Source: Cryptomeria japonica (Eukaryota; Streptophyta; Pinopsida; Cupressales; Cupressaceae). From it: a stretch of DNA of 64,000 nucleotides. This document shows positions 45,173 through 57,064 of this stretch, one piece after another. How positions within the stretch are numbered: position 1 is the first letter of the stretch; the number at the start of each line of letters is the position of its first letter. The position numbers were made by a program, and so were the translations under genes. The stretch lies in contig NC_081414.1 of the NCBI RefSeq assembly GCF_030272615.1, positions 2,295,501 through 2,359,500 on the forward strand. Reading direction: 5' to 3'. Under the pieces are notes generated by a model. The model made no database searches and was not told the DNA's origin. It saw only the letters and a program-made list of their open reading frames with translations.

Positions 45173-45185
45173 TGGTATCAGAGCC
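45173..45185 (+). other. Copia-3 primer-binding site (tRNA-iMet type)
   Basis: TGGTATCAGAGCC, the standard copia site complementary to initiator tRNA-Met. It lies two bases beyond the LTR. Confidence 0.9.
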
Positions 45186-45669
45186 TAGTCCTTTTTTGCA
45201 AAAGTTTAATAGCTTGAGGAGATCCAATGTCTACTAACTATTTCAAGGAGGACAGTCCTAAACTTGATGCAACCAACTATTGCATATGGAAGATCAGAAT
45301 GGAGACACATCTAAATTGCATTGGAAAGGACATTTGGGATGTTACAAAGAATGGTTATACTGCTTCTACTTAGAGTCAGCCCAATCCACCTAACTTGACT
45401 AAAGATGAGGAAAATGATTGCAAAGCAAGAGAAGCACTTTTGAGCGCATTATCAGATCAGCAAATCATGGGACTATCACATAGGTCTACTGCTAAAGCTA
45501 TTTGGGATCATTTGGAAACACTGAATGAAGGAGATTCCACAGTCAAAATTGCAAAACTTGAAAGCTTCCAGGTCAGGTATGAACATCTGAAAATGGAAGA
45601 AGATGAAAGGATTTCCGCTTTCATGGAAAGAATAAATGAGATTGTTTTGGGTATTAAATGTTGTGGAGG

Positions 45670-47266
45670 TGGTGTAGGATCACCCTTTCAAGCTCTCCCT
45701 CCTTCTTGTTTTTTTGGTGTTATGCTTCTTATGAAGCCATTGTACATAAAATAATGAGCCATGTGCTCATAGGTCCTAGTTAGGGTCCTAGTGGAGATCT
45801 TAGGGGTCATAAGACAAGATTGTGATTTTCTTGATAATGGAGGGTATGTGTGTCTTTGAAGTGTTTAGGGGTCCTTTATAACATGGTGGTGTCCTTAGGT
45901 TGGCCCAATGTGGGTCTAAGAGTCATAAAAAGCAACATTGGGAAAGTTGCTCAAAAGTTGCAAAAGTTGCATGACAACTTTTAAAAGTTGTCAAGCAACT
46001 TTTCCACCATGATGTCAAATTCTTTAGGTTAATGTGGAAAAACCTAGTATGGGCACATAGACTGAGGTATAGGTAGTATAAGTACTTTCAAACCCTAAAT
46101 GAATGGATTGGATGTCAAACACTATACGGCCTAAGCAAAAAGACCAGTCTGAGACTGTAAAACTATTACCAGTCAGTTTGAATGAAGCAACCAAGCAAGT
46201 TAATGGATTGAGAAGCATCCAAAATTGTGTGGAATGATTTTCATGGTGTAAATAATTTCATTTCAATCAATTAGTTTAGGTTTTTATTTGCAAATTGAGT
46301 GTGTTTGTAAATAGTCTGTAAATTGTCTTCTTACTGTCCAGTTTTGGACAGGATTGTGTAAATGGCTGCATAACTCCATTCCCTGTTGTGGAACCATCAT
46401 GAAACCATGGGGAATGAGAGTGTAGACCTTGTACCATACTGGAAAAAAAAGCAGGGCCCTTAAAAATGCAGGAAGGCCAAGCAAAGACCCACTCCTAGGC
46501 GAGACTGGACAGTGCCTGGTTAGGAGAGGTCAAATTGTAGAGGTCTTGGAGAGCAAGGTTGGTTAGTGGAGAGTGAATCCTTTGGAGGAGGTGTAGAGGA
46601 GTGAGTGAAGAATCATTGGTGTGAAGGAGGAGCCTCCACCAATCCAAACAAGGTGGCTAAAACTCAAAACACTCACTATGACCCAGGCAGACACTAGAAA
46701 CCCTCACAAAACCCTTAAAAACCCCAAAATTCGCCCTAGGCACTGTACGACCACTTGGAGGCCCAAAACCTATAAAATGCTTGAGCCCTTGCCAATTGAA
46801 TGGTAGTCCATTTTGGGAGTTAGGGTTGTTTGTGCATCGTTTGTGAGAGGGAGCCCTAGAAGATCGGGTAGGAGGCCTAATTGGTCCTAATCCTTGTAGC
46901 CCTATTTGAAGGCAAAAACCCAAATTTGTGAAATCGGTAAGGGGTTAGAATCTTGAAACCTCTTGGGGGCACATGAATGGGTGGATAGACCATGAAATAG
47001 ACCTAAAACAACCTTGCTAAGACTTTGGAAGGTGTGGAACAAGATTAGCCCTTATTAGCCATAGTAAGGGGTTTTGAGTCTCATGAGTAGGTGAGACCTT
47101 AGGAGCAGCATAGAAACTCATTGGTGGGTGGATTGGGCAAGGTCAGGGGATTCCTCAAGAAAAGGAAGTCCTAGAGACCCTAGGGTGTGAGGAGAATGCC
47201 AGGATATCCAAGGAAAGGATCCAAGAGCATAGACTAGGCTAGTCTATCCCATACCCCCTCCCATCA
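45670..47266. mobile_element. 1.6-kb LTR-like insert (solo LTR) in Copia-3 gag
   Basis: Starts TGGTGTAGGATCACCC, ends CCCTCCCATCA, and is flanked by exact 5-bp duplications GGAGG (45665-45669 and 47267-47271). The TG..CA ends and the 5-bp duplication point to an LTR integrase. No coding frame, primer site or internal LTR copies were found, so a solo LTR is the best reading and a small nonautonomous LTR element is the alternative. It contains a 42-base palindrome. Confidence 0.75.
45962..46003. repeat. 42-base palindrome
   Basis: AAAAGTTGCATGACAACTTT(T) is followed directly by its reverse complement with one mismatch and no spacer. The central 20 bases, GACAACTTTTAAAAGTTGTC, are perfect. Confidence 0.9.
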
Positions 47267-47590
47267 GGAGGAACCTTAAGTGAGGATGAAATTGTTTCAA
47301 AAGTTTTAAGAGGATTGCCACCGGCATATAAAATGAAATTCACTACTATAAATGAGTTAAGAACAATGCCTAATACATCAGTAACTAGGGATACATTGAT
47401 TGGAAAACTTTCAGCTTTTGAAATTGAAGAATTTGGTCCTGTTGCTACTATAAAGACAAATTTAGCCTTTAAAGCATCTACATCATCTGCACCATCATTT
47501 GACAAATCAGATTGGAAATCCTTTTATGCAAGAGAACTTGAAGAAAGCAGGAAAGAAAATGAAGAACTTGAAGCACTATTTGCAAGGTAA

Positions 47591-49153
47591 ATGCCTAAAG
47601 GTCCAGTTGGAAGTAAGTATGAAGGTAAAGCACCCTTTAAATGTTTTAAGTGCAATAAGATTGGTCATATGGCTTCAAGATGCCCTGATAGACATGCTAG
47701 ACTAAGAGAAGAAGCTAGAAGAACATACAAGCCTAACCCTAAATATCAAAGATACAAATTTAAGAAGAATAAAGACAAATCTTGTTACATTACTGATGAA
47801 GGAGTGACTGATGATTCTGATGAGGATCCGACCGATAATGGATGGGTTTTTGTTGCTATAACAGAAGATCAACCGACACCTACTACTCAACCAGTAGAAC
47901 AGGCCTTGGCAGCTAAAGTTGAAGTAAAGGATGAGTGGATCATTGATTCAGGATGCTCACATCATATGACAGGAGATAAAGGTAAATTCTTGAACTTTCA
48001 AGAATACAATGGAGGCTTAGTAATATTTGGAGATAATAAAGCTTGTTTGATCAAAGGTAAGGGTACAATATCTCTTGATGGTAAGAATAATACTGACAAT
48101 GTCTACTATGTTGAAGGTTTAAAACATAATCTTTTGAGTGTTGGTCAATTAGTTGAGAAAGGATTTCAGTTACAATTCAAAAATGGAAAATGCAAAATCA
48201 TGAATAGAACTGGTTTGGAAATTGCAATCGGTAATCAGACTAGAGGTAATATCTTTCATTTGAATAATAGTGAAAAGACATGCTTAATTGCACATATTGA
48301 TGAAAGTTGGCTATGGCATAAGAGACTCTGTCATGTAAATTTTGATTGCATGGTGAAAATCAGTACTACTAAGGCAGTTAGAGATTTACCTAAAATTGTC
48401 AAACCTCACTATACAGTATGTAAGGAATGTCAATTTGGAAAACAAGTTAAAGCTAGTTTCAAAAGTATTCCAGAAAAATCCAATAATGCTCTTGATTTAA
48501 TTCATACTGATTTATGTGGTCCAGCTAGAACTAAAAGCTTACAAGGTGATAGATATTTCATGCTAATCATTGATGACTATTCTAGAATGTGTTGGGTTAC
48601 TTTTATCAGAGAAAAATCAGAAGCACTTGGAAAGTTCAAACTGTTCAAAGCAATGGTAGAAAATGAAACCGGTAAGAAAATCAAATGTCTAAAATCAGAT
48701 CAAGGAGGAGAATTTACATCTAAGGAATTTAATACATTCTGTGAAGTAAATGGAATCAGAAGACAGCTATCAGCACCTTGGACACCACAACAGAATGAAG
48801 TTGTTGAAAAGAAAAACAGAACTATCTTGGATGCAACAAGAAGTATGTTATCAGAAGCAAACCTACCACATGTATATTGGAGAGAGGCAGTAAGTACAGC
48901 GGTCTATACATTCAACAAAGTTCACATCAAAGGTGAAACCGGTAAGACCCCTCATGAACTATGGTTTGGTATTACTCCTACTCTTAAATATTTCAGAATT
49001 TTTGGAAGTAAATGCTATATCAGAAGAGATGAGTATATTGGCAAATTTGATCCTAGAAGTGATGAAGGAATATTTCTTGGTTATTATCTAAAAGCAAGGC
49101 ATGTAGATGTTTTAATAAAAGATTGCAAAATATTGTTGAAAGTACAAATGTAA
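47591..49153 (+). pseudogene. Copia-3 zinc knuckle, protease and integrase
   Basis: A 520-codon open frame. Residues about 17-30 form a CCHC knuckle (CFKCNKIGHMASRC). At about 117 the retropepsin loop WIIDSGCSHHMTGDKGK keeps its catalytic Asp. The pre-integrase zinc domain has ESWLWHKRLCHVNF and a CKECQFGK end. The integrase core has the acidic triad in HTDLCGPA, KSDQGGEFTS and NEVVEKKNR. The IFLGYY segment precedes a frameshift near 49080-49090, after which the text is out of register. It would process the polyprotein and integrate cDNA. Confidence 0.9.
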
Positions 49154-49214
49154 AGATTGATGAACAATTTAGAGGAACTTCAAGGTATATAGACTCTGAA
49201 CAGGCAACAAAATT

Positions 49215-50477
49215 TTGACAAATGAACCTACACTAAATCCACCGGTACAGAATGAAGATCCAGTTACACCGGTATCATCTAAAAATTCCTCAGTAACTGA
49301 GGAACAACATCAAACAAAGACACCTCGGTATGTAAGACTGAATCATTCTGAAGATCAGATAATTGGAAACAAGTATAAGGGAGTTATGACAAGAGGAAGA
49401 TTGGCAAATGAAGAGGTATGTCTTATTTCTCAAATTGAACCATCATCAGTTAATGAGGCATGTGAAGATAAATATTGGATTAAAGCTATGGAAGAAGAAT
49501 TAGAACAAATTGAAAAGAATAACACTTGGACATTAGTTCCCTGGCCTAAAGATAAAACTGTAATTGGAACCAAATGGGTATTTAGAAAAAAACCTAATGA
49601 AGATGGTAAGGTTATCAGAACTAAAGCAAGACTAGTGTGTAAGGGATATTCTCAAAAAGAAGGAATTGATTACAATGAAACCTTTGCACCGGTAGCTAGA
49701 ATTGAGGCAATTAGATTGTTTTTGGCTTTTGCAACACATAAGAACTACAAAGTATATCAAATGGATATTAAATGTGAATTTTTGAATGGAGATCTTGAAG
49801 AAGAAGTTTACATTGAACAACCTGGTGGATTTTCTTTGACAGATAACAAAGATATGGTTTGCAAGTTAAGAAAAGCTTTGTATGGATTGAAACAAGCTCC
49901 AAGAGCTTGGTATGCAAGATTGGATAAGTAACTTTTGAAGATTGGTTTTTCTAAAGGTAATGCAAACAACAATTTATATTATAAAGTGACTAATGATGAT
50001 ATCTTGGTTATAGAAGTTTTTGTTGATGATATAATCTTTGGAGGAGAAGATGGATTATGTAAAGAATTTTCTATTAAAATGCAGCAAGAATTTGAAATGT
50101 CTATGATTGGAGAAATAAAATTATTTTTACGATTGCAGATTTCACAGACTGATAAAGGTATATTCTTGAGTCAATCCAAGTACTTAAAAGAGTTACTAAA
50201 GAAATTTGGGATGGAGAACTCTAAACCGGTAAGCACACCTATGACTACAAATGACAAATTATCACTAAGGGATGAATCTACACCTGTTAATCTAACTAGA
50301 TACAAATCTATGATAGGAGGTTTATTGTATTTGACACAAACTAGACCTATTATTATGAATGCAGTATGTATTGTTTCAAGATTTCAGAGTAATCCTAGAG
50401 AAAATCATGAATCAAAAGTAAAAAAGGATTTTCCGGTTCTTACAAGGCACTATAAATCTTGGATTATGGTATCCTAG
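49215..50477 (+). pseudogene. Copia-3 reverse transcriptase
   Basis: One reading frame broken only by TAA at 49929-49931. It holds [80 protein letters not shown] and the catalytic FVDDIIFGG (YVDD in most relatives). The thumb text SMIGEIKLFLRLQISQ and MIGGLLYLTQTRP follows. The last residues of this frame are out of register with RNase H, so a frameshift lies near 50430. Confidence 0.85.
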
Positions 50478-50973
50478 AGATGAAAACTTTGAATTATGTG
50501 CATACACATATGCAAATTGGGCATGAGATGAGGATGATAGAAAAAGAACCACCGGCGGAGCATTCTTTCTTGGAAGCAGACTAGTTTCTTGGTTGAGTAA
50601 GAAACAGAGTTGTACATCTTTATCAACAGTAGAATCAGAATATGTTGCAACAACAACTAACTGTACACAGGTACTATGGCTTAAGAAAATGTTGAAAGAC
50701 ATAAAGGTAAAATGCAAGGAACCTATTACTATCTATTGTGATAACACTGCAACAATTGATATATCTAAGAATCCGGTATTACATTCTAAAACCAAACACG
50801 TTTCTATCAAACTGAATTTTCTAAGGGAAAATGTTGAAGCAAAAGAGATAAAACTGGTTTATGAGAATACTAAAGAGCAGATTGTAGATATCTTCACTAA
50901 ACCTCTACCTAAGGAGACTTTTGAATATCTCAGAGACCAGCTTAGGGTCATACCCCCACCGGTAGAGACTTAG
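50478..50973 (+). pseudogene. Copia-3 RNase H
   Basis: The frame has the first-Asp region degraded (a TGA where the family has Gly in 'WAGD'), then RKRTTGGAFFLGSRLVSWLS, VESEYVATTTNCTQVLWLKK, ITIYCDNTATIDISKN and the terminal KEQIVDIFTKPLPKETFEYL. The clean open part is 50593-50973. It would remove the RNA strand during cDNA synthesis. Confidence 0.85.
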
Positions 50974-51039
50974 GAAGTTGATGTTTGTCATCAACCGGCA
51001 GAATTAACAAAGAAATCTTTTACTCTGGCTTTGATGTGA

Positions 51040-51354
51040 AAGCTACTTCTCAGGGGGAGTAGTTGTTATACTAAATTGATTGGTATTTTGTCTATGAACT
51101 TGGCTTGGTAATAACTTTGGCACTTGATGTCAAAGGGGGAGAGATTGGTATGGAAAAACACAAGGAAAACACATGTTGCTCCAAGGGGGAGAGATTATTA
51201 TTTAGGAGAGATTATTACACTCTGTATCTGTATTTTGATTTCTGGTTATGATCTCTTTTTTGGGAGATTGTTGGTTTTTGGTATTTGGCATTTCTGTTTT
51301 GGCACTTTGATGGTTTTTCCATCTTGTGTTGCCATCAATGCCAAAGGGGGAGAT
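51040..51354 (+). other. Copia-3 3' untranslated region with repeated polypurine tracts
   Basis: The core GGGGGAG occurs four times, at about 51053, 51135, 51193 and 51346. Three follow a 'ccaaggg' or 'caaaggg' lead. Only the last sits next to the LTR and is the expected plus-strand primer. The others may be duplicated tracts. Confidence 0.7.
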
Positions 51355-51388
51355 TGTTGGTATTTTGGTATGGTTTTGTCATTGATGT
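51355..51388 (+). repeat. Copia-3 3' LTR stub (34 bases)
   Basis: Identical to the first 34 bases of the 5' LTR. After 'cattgatgt' the sequence switches to the host unit, so more than 1 kb of LTR and any target duplication are gone. Confidence 0.9.
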
Positions 51389-53722
51389 AAAGATAATATT
51401 TCCAATCATTGATGAAAATCACATACCCATGTCTAGCGATGGCTCATCCCAAAACAAAGCTTCCATTTCTCACATCATTCCTTCACCCCCTAATACTTTA
51501 CACCAAAAATCGCCACCATCTCCATCAAACAATGAACCCAATAATAATACCTTTAAATTTTACCCCCAAGGGATACCCACTATAGAAGTCCAAGCTAATC
51601 CACTTCTTGATATCAATCCATCTCATAATTCAAAAATCCTAGAGCCAATGCCATCATGCACTCCATCCCCAATCAAAACTACTTAAGAGAGTCATATTCA
51701 AAATCTAGTCCTATCATGCCAAAATGTGGTCTCCATCCAAGAATCCCCTATGCATATCCAAACTCATGCCCTGTGTCAAGACGATAATCCAAAGTATGAA
51801 CAAACAAGTCCTAAAATGAATCAATATCAAGATCACAAATATTTTCCATCGCATCCAATTTTTTTATGAAAACCTCATCTCCCTAGAGTGTCATGATGAT
51901 CCCCTTATACCTTTTCATTCCATCCTAGATGACCCCACCATACCTTTCCATTCCTTCCAAGATGATCCCCTTCTATCTCCAAAGTGAAGTATCCTTCCAA
52001 GTCCTACTCACAATCCACTTCCTAAGAAAGATCGTGATATCCCTTCCATCCTTTCCAATGACCCTATTCCAAATCAAGAGCAAAGCATCCTTTCCACTCA
52101 ATGAAATGATCCTTCTCCATGTCAAGATCAAAGTATCCCTTCGTATCCTTGTCATAATTCTCCTTATTCTCCTCAAGATACTATCATCCCTTCTTATCCA
52201 CCTCATGATCCTAATCCTCCTAAATATGCCATCATCCCTATCCAAACTTTTCATGAAACCCTTACATATCCACTTGGTTCATCCTCTTTCATCCAATTTG
52301 TTCTACTTCATGAGCTTATCACTCTCTCCATACCTTGTTCTCCTCAAAATGGACTTGCATCTTGTTTCAAAAGAAAAAAGTATCCCAATGTTAAAGAGGA
52401 TTTGTCAAAGCATGCTATCAAGTAAAAGGGTTAAGCATCCATGAACAAGTTATATTGTAACCCCTTGATATAAATAAAATCCCAATTGTCATGGCCTTGG
52501 CTACATAACTCACCCTCGAGATGTTGGTATCTATACTAATTCTCATATTCCTCCATCTAAAACCAAACATACACATCTTCATTCATCCCTTTCATCCATC
52601 TTAGGTCCATTAAAACCAAAAATAAAGCCTTCATCCATCCCATCCATCTTAGGTCCTTACAACCCTCCATCCACCATCCATATAACCCCTAGCTCGCAAT
52701 CCACTCACCCTATCATAAATCAAGATCAGAAAAGGCACACATTCTTGAGAACCTTCCCACAATTTATCTACATGAACTCATCCAAAAGACCTCCATATCA
52801 TTCTTATCATCCCATTAATCCTGGTGCTTTTGGAAGTAATTTGGATGCCAAGCATAAAATCCATAAGTACAAAATTCAACATACATCCAAAGATCAACAT
52901 ACCCCATTTTAAAAGACATGCAAAAGAAAAGAAAATTTTGATTAAAAATAAAAAAGAAAAGCCACAAAGGACCATCAAGAAAAAAAAAAAAAAAAAAACC
53001 ATGGGGATTCCTAAGTTGCTCATAGAAGCAATGCATTCCAAAGATCCACAAAATAAAGAAAAATCAAAAGCTATGTGGATTCCCATGTTTCTCATAGAAG
53101 GACTAAATCCTAAATAAAAATAAAAATTAGCGTCCAAGCTTTCTATTCCAAAGCCTTACTTCACTCCTCCATTAAACATCTCCCACCTCCCTCATCCATT
53201 TGGGGTCCTTATGTCCCAAAATCCACATCCACTTCTCCATCAAAACTTTAAAATCCAAAATCTATTTTTCCTAAATAAAAATAAAAATTGGCATCCAAGC
53301 TTTCTATTCCAAAGGCTTCCTCCACTCCTCCATATAAACATCTCCCACATCCCTCATCCATTTGGGGTCCTTATGTCCCAAAATCCACATCCACTTCTCC
53401 ATGAAAACTTCAAAATCCAAAATCAATTTTTTCTCCTTCACTCCACCACCCCTCAAGGTGTGTGTCAATGCTGATCTTGCCAATATTTCCTTCCATCCTT
53501 ACACAAATCTTCCAACACCTATTTTTCATCCCTCCATCCCTCACATCCAATCCTTTGCATAAATATTTACCACATTTCATCTCATCATCCATTTCATATC
53601 CCTTTAACATCACCCTACCAATTTCTTTGAGCATACTTTCAATAGTCATGGTCTTTTATAGCACATCTTTCAGGGGTCCCATCCAAAGAACAAGATTCTT
53701 GAGTCCTTCCCTCATCTCCTAT
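51389..53722 (+). mobile_element. Unidentified host unit, part 2
   Basis: C/T/A-rich sequence with many 'ccatcc' and 'cttcca' words and short Pro/Ser-rich frames (for example 51405-51686), all broken by stops. Repeats of about 50-60 bases in the 51890-52250 part ('gatgatcccctt', 'aagtatcc') and a tandem pair at 53109-53430 are present. No motif of a known protein is seen. It is interrupted again at 53723. Confidence 0.35.
53109..53430. repeat. 161-bp tandem duplication
   Basis: Copies 53109-53269 and 53270-53430 both begin CCTAAATAAAAATAAAAATT and contain 'catttggggtccttatgtcc'. They differ at roughly a dozen positions. Confidence 0.95.
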
Positions 53723-55300
53723 TGTCACAACCCTCCTTTATCACTTTTTGATTTAAGTACAATTCTATTATATTTTTGGTTAAGCTATTTAAAATGATTG
53801 AATAAATGTTATAAAATAATAATAAACACACACACACACTTGGAGAGTATAATTCAAAGGCATTATTTTTATTTTTATTTATTTTCCCACTCCCAATTAT
53901 GGCACATGTTGTAGGAGGAATTAGAAGCTTCTAGAGGAATCTCCACCACCTTGCATGTAACTCCCCCACTAAGTTTTTAATCAATTTGCATGAGTCCAAT
54001 ATTGGAAAAGAATCTCTTTTTCTTAATTAAATTCTCTAGATAGTGGAATTGAGGGATTTTTCTTATAAAATTGTATGCAAGTTTCAAAGAAGGGAGTTGA
54101 TTTTGTTTTGAAGAAAATTTCCCAAGTTTTTAGTAGTAGGATCTTCTTTGGTAGTCTCATTTTCGTTGCAGGATTTTTAAGTTGTTGTTTGAAGGATTTC
54201 TCTCAAGTTGCAAGGAAGGATAAAAAAGGATAGCTAGAGGATTCAACATCAAGCTTTGATAAGCCAGGTTCTCTCTTTGTCACCTCTCATTTACATATTA
54301 GAAATTTATATTATAAAAAAATAGCTTCTAGATCTTCTTTCAAAAATTTTATTAGAGTGTAAATCTTTTTCTTCTTATTTAGGGATAAATATTGATAAAA
54401 GTATTTCCATATATTGCATGCAAAAGATAACTTTAATATTTATTTAATTCTCTTTAGAAAATAGATATCAGATCTTGCTTGCATGTGAAAGATAGCTTTA
54501 TTTTAATTTTAATTTTTAGAGAAGAAATATTAGATCTTGCTTGCATGTGAAAGTTAGCCTTATTTTTATTTAAATTTCTTTAGAAAAGTATATACGTGAT
54601 CTTGCTTTTTGCTTTTCCAAAGATTTTAGATCTATCCAAAAATCATGTTTCCCTTATTTAAAAAAAAATTCTTTTTCTTCTGAGATTAAAAACTCTTCCC
54701 TGTGTGATTTGAATCTTAATCATTATTTCTTCCCTCAAATTCATTTCTCTGGCTCTTCGAATGGAAATCTGAAAGAAAATCTCTCTGTGAACATCAGTTG
54801 AAATTGAGGAATATATTTCCTTGTGAATAGTCCTCTGTGTTATTCATCCCTGTAAATAAATCTTTATTCTCATTTGATTACATAATTTATATATATATAT
54901 ATAAATATCTGGTTATATATTCTCTCTGTGAATATTAGTTGAAATTGAAGAATATGTCTCCCTATGAATAATCCTCTGTGTTATTCATCCCTGTGAATGC
55001 TGGAAATAAATTCTTTCCCTGTGAATGCTGGAATAAAATCTCTCTCTCTCTGTAAATATTAATCTCTTGTTTACTATAAAATCAATCTAAAATAATTACC
55101 TACCTCTGCGATAACTTGATTATCTATTTTATTCATGTTCTTATTTTCATAGATACTCTTTTTGTTTATATATATACCATCATATAATCTGGGAATGTAA
55201 CCATATATATATATATATATATTAAATTTATCCCAACAAAAATAAATTTTAATATTGCAAGTGATTTTAATATTAATCTTGTCCTTCGGAATTTATTCCG

Positions 55301-55485
55301 AATGAGTTTCGGGCGGCGTGCATGGGGAGGTGGAGTAACCGTCGGGACGACAGTACTGATAACCGTCGAGCACGAGAGTGGCCGCAGGGGGAGTGGAGGG
55401 GCTCGCGGTGTTCCCTCAACCCTGCGTGCCTGCGCATGTAGGACCGCAGGGGTGATGGGACCCGTGGTCCCCACTCCCTCCCTAC
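55301..55485. other. GC-rich island inside the solo LTR
   Basis: About 185 bases rich in G and C (gggcggcgtgcatggggagg, gaccgcaggggtgatggg) in otherwise AT-rich DNA. No counterpart is obvious in the related LTR at 38167-42435. Short open frames exist on both strands but look accidental. Confidence 0.6.
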
Positions 55486-56483
55486 ATACTATTAAAACAA
55501 CAAGTTCGCTTATATAAATTTTTTTTTATTTAGATTTTCATTTTTATATTTTAAAATTTATAAATTGGAATTTGTTAGTAATTACTCTTGTTCATTTCTC
55601 TATTTGATTAAATCCAATTTAATTAAATTACCCACATTCCTCTATTTAATTAAGTAAATTACTCAATTTATTTAAATTAAATTCACTATACCCATTTAAT
55701 GAATAAATCATTTTATTCAATAAAATCCCCCTATCCACTTTTAATTAAATTCAAATTTAATTAAATAGTTATCCTAAAATTGAATAAATCTAATTTATTC
55801 AATTTCCCCAAATTGCAACCAAATTGAATTAAATTACTTTATATCAATTAAATCCTATTATCCCTCCATCCACTTGCAAAATCCCAAACCCCTTTCTAAT
55901 CCCTTCTAGAATCTTCTAACCGCTTCTAATTAACCTAACCCCTCCTCTAAACTTTGTCACATCCCTAAGCAAAGGGAAGTCACTTCTCAAAACCTCAAAG
56001 TCTTTGATAACCATTAAAGGCTTCAAGTCTTCAACCACTTAATTCCTCAAAGTCTTTGATAACCATTAAAGGCTTCCAACCTTCAACCACTTAATCCCCC
56101 AAAGTCTCCAATAACCATTAATGGTTAACTCAAACCCTCCTACATAGTTAAAGAATTTCTTTTAACTTAACCTTCATCCAACCCAAGGGTCTCATCAAGC
56201 CTTTAATGCTTTGACCATGATTATCTCTTAATCATTTGCACAAGGGTTTATCCTTGGATTAACTCTTAATCCATTGGGTAAGCCTAACTTAAGCTTAACC
56301 CTTACCCTCTAGATAACCATAAGGTCTTCTCAGGCATTTAATGCCTCCAACCCCTTCTCTCAACCCAACCCTATGTTGACACTTGTCACCATTTCATTGG
56401 TGCAAATTGCAAACATGGATCCCCAACTTTCAAACTCAACCCTTGATTAAATCTTTTAATCCTGACCATCCATTGCCCTATTT

Positions 56484-56500
56484 TTGCTATAAATAGAGCT
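56484..56500 (+). promoter_or_regulatory. TATA box of the left LTR arm
   Basis: GCTATAAATAGAGCTC on the plus strand, matching CTATAAATAGAGCCC of the right arm on the minus strand (about 57963-57975). The two promoters face each other. Confidence 0.55.
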
Positions 56501-57064
56501 CTCATTCCTCCATTTTGAATCATCCTCCAAAATTTGTAGTATCACACTTATGCTCAAATACATTCAAGCTTTCATATATCATTTTTATGCTCATCATTTT
56601 AGCCTCTTTGAAATCAGGAATTAGTCTAAATATGCATGTTTAGAATACTTTGTATTATCACTAGCTCAATCATAGACTAATATATCATGTTAGGATAGTA
56701 TTTATACTAATCTTGTCGTCTTATAATATAGTTTATTGCATTTTAAGATCATGCATAGCTTAGGATGCATTTCATTCTAAAATCTATCAAAAGCATCCCT
56801 CGTTCTTGCATTTGCCATCCCTAAACCATTTTGCTCAGTGATCTGAGAGCAAAAACATTGGTTTGAGGGACATTGTAAGATAGAGAACCATGGGACCAAC
56901 CTTGGGAAGCTGAGTTATACTTCATGACTCCATAGCTTGCACCAAGAAGTCCTGTGTGTGTGTATGTGGACAAGTCTTTTCGAATATTTTCACATATTGA
57001 GTTCTATCGACCCGCTTTTCCCCACGCACTATTATGTGCGCCCAATGTGCTAAGTTGTTTTCTC

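Larger units (their letters stand above)
45227..47590 (+). pseudogene. Copia-3 gag, interrupted by an LTR-like insert
   Basis: The start ATG at 45227 is about 40 bases after the primer site. The text is copia gag: DATNYCIWKIRMETHL, KAIWDHLETLNEGDST and FQVRYEHLKMEEDERISAFM. A TAG at 45371-45373 breaks it. At 45670 a 1597-base insert enters and the frame resumes at 47267 (SEDEIVSKVLRGLPPAYKMK). It closes at 47590, right before the zinc knuckle frame. Gag forms the particle that packages element RNA. Confidence 0.85.
44110..51388 (+). mobile_element. Copia-3: near-complete Ty1/copia retrotransposon
   Basis: Order: 5' LTR (44110-45170), primer site (45173-45185), gag (split by a 1.6-kb insert), zinc knuckle, protease, integrase, RT, RNase H, polypurine tract and a 34-base stub of the 3' LTR (51355-51388). 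The 5' flank is AATAG. The 3' flank lacks it, because the 3' LTR was cut off. The coding region has about one stop or frameshift per domain, so the copy is recent but dead. It lies in the host unit. Confidence 0.9.

Noticed and set aside
52778-53137. Overlapping ORFs with poly-Lys or poly-Phe runs
   Set aside because: They are produced by an A run at about 52980-52998 and are mirrored on the opposite strand.
55166-55517. Two opposite ORFs over the GC-rich island
   Set aside because: High G+C lowers stop frequency on both strands. No motif is present and the frames lie inside an LTR.
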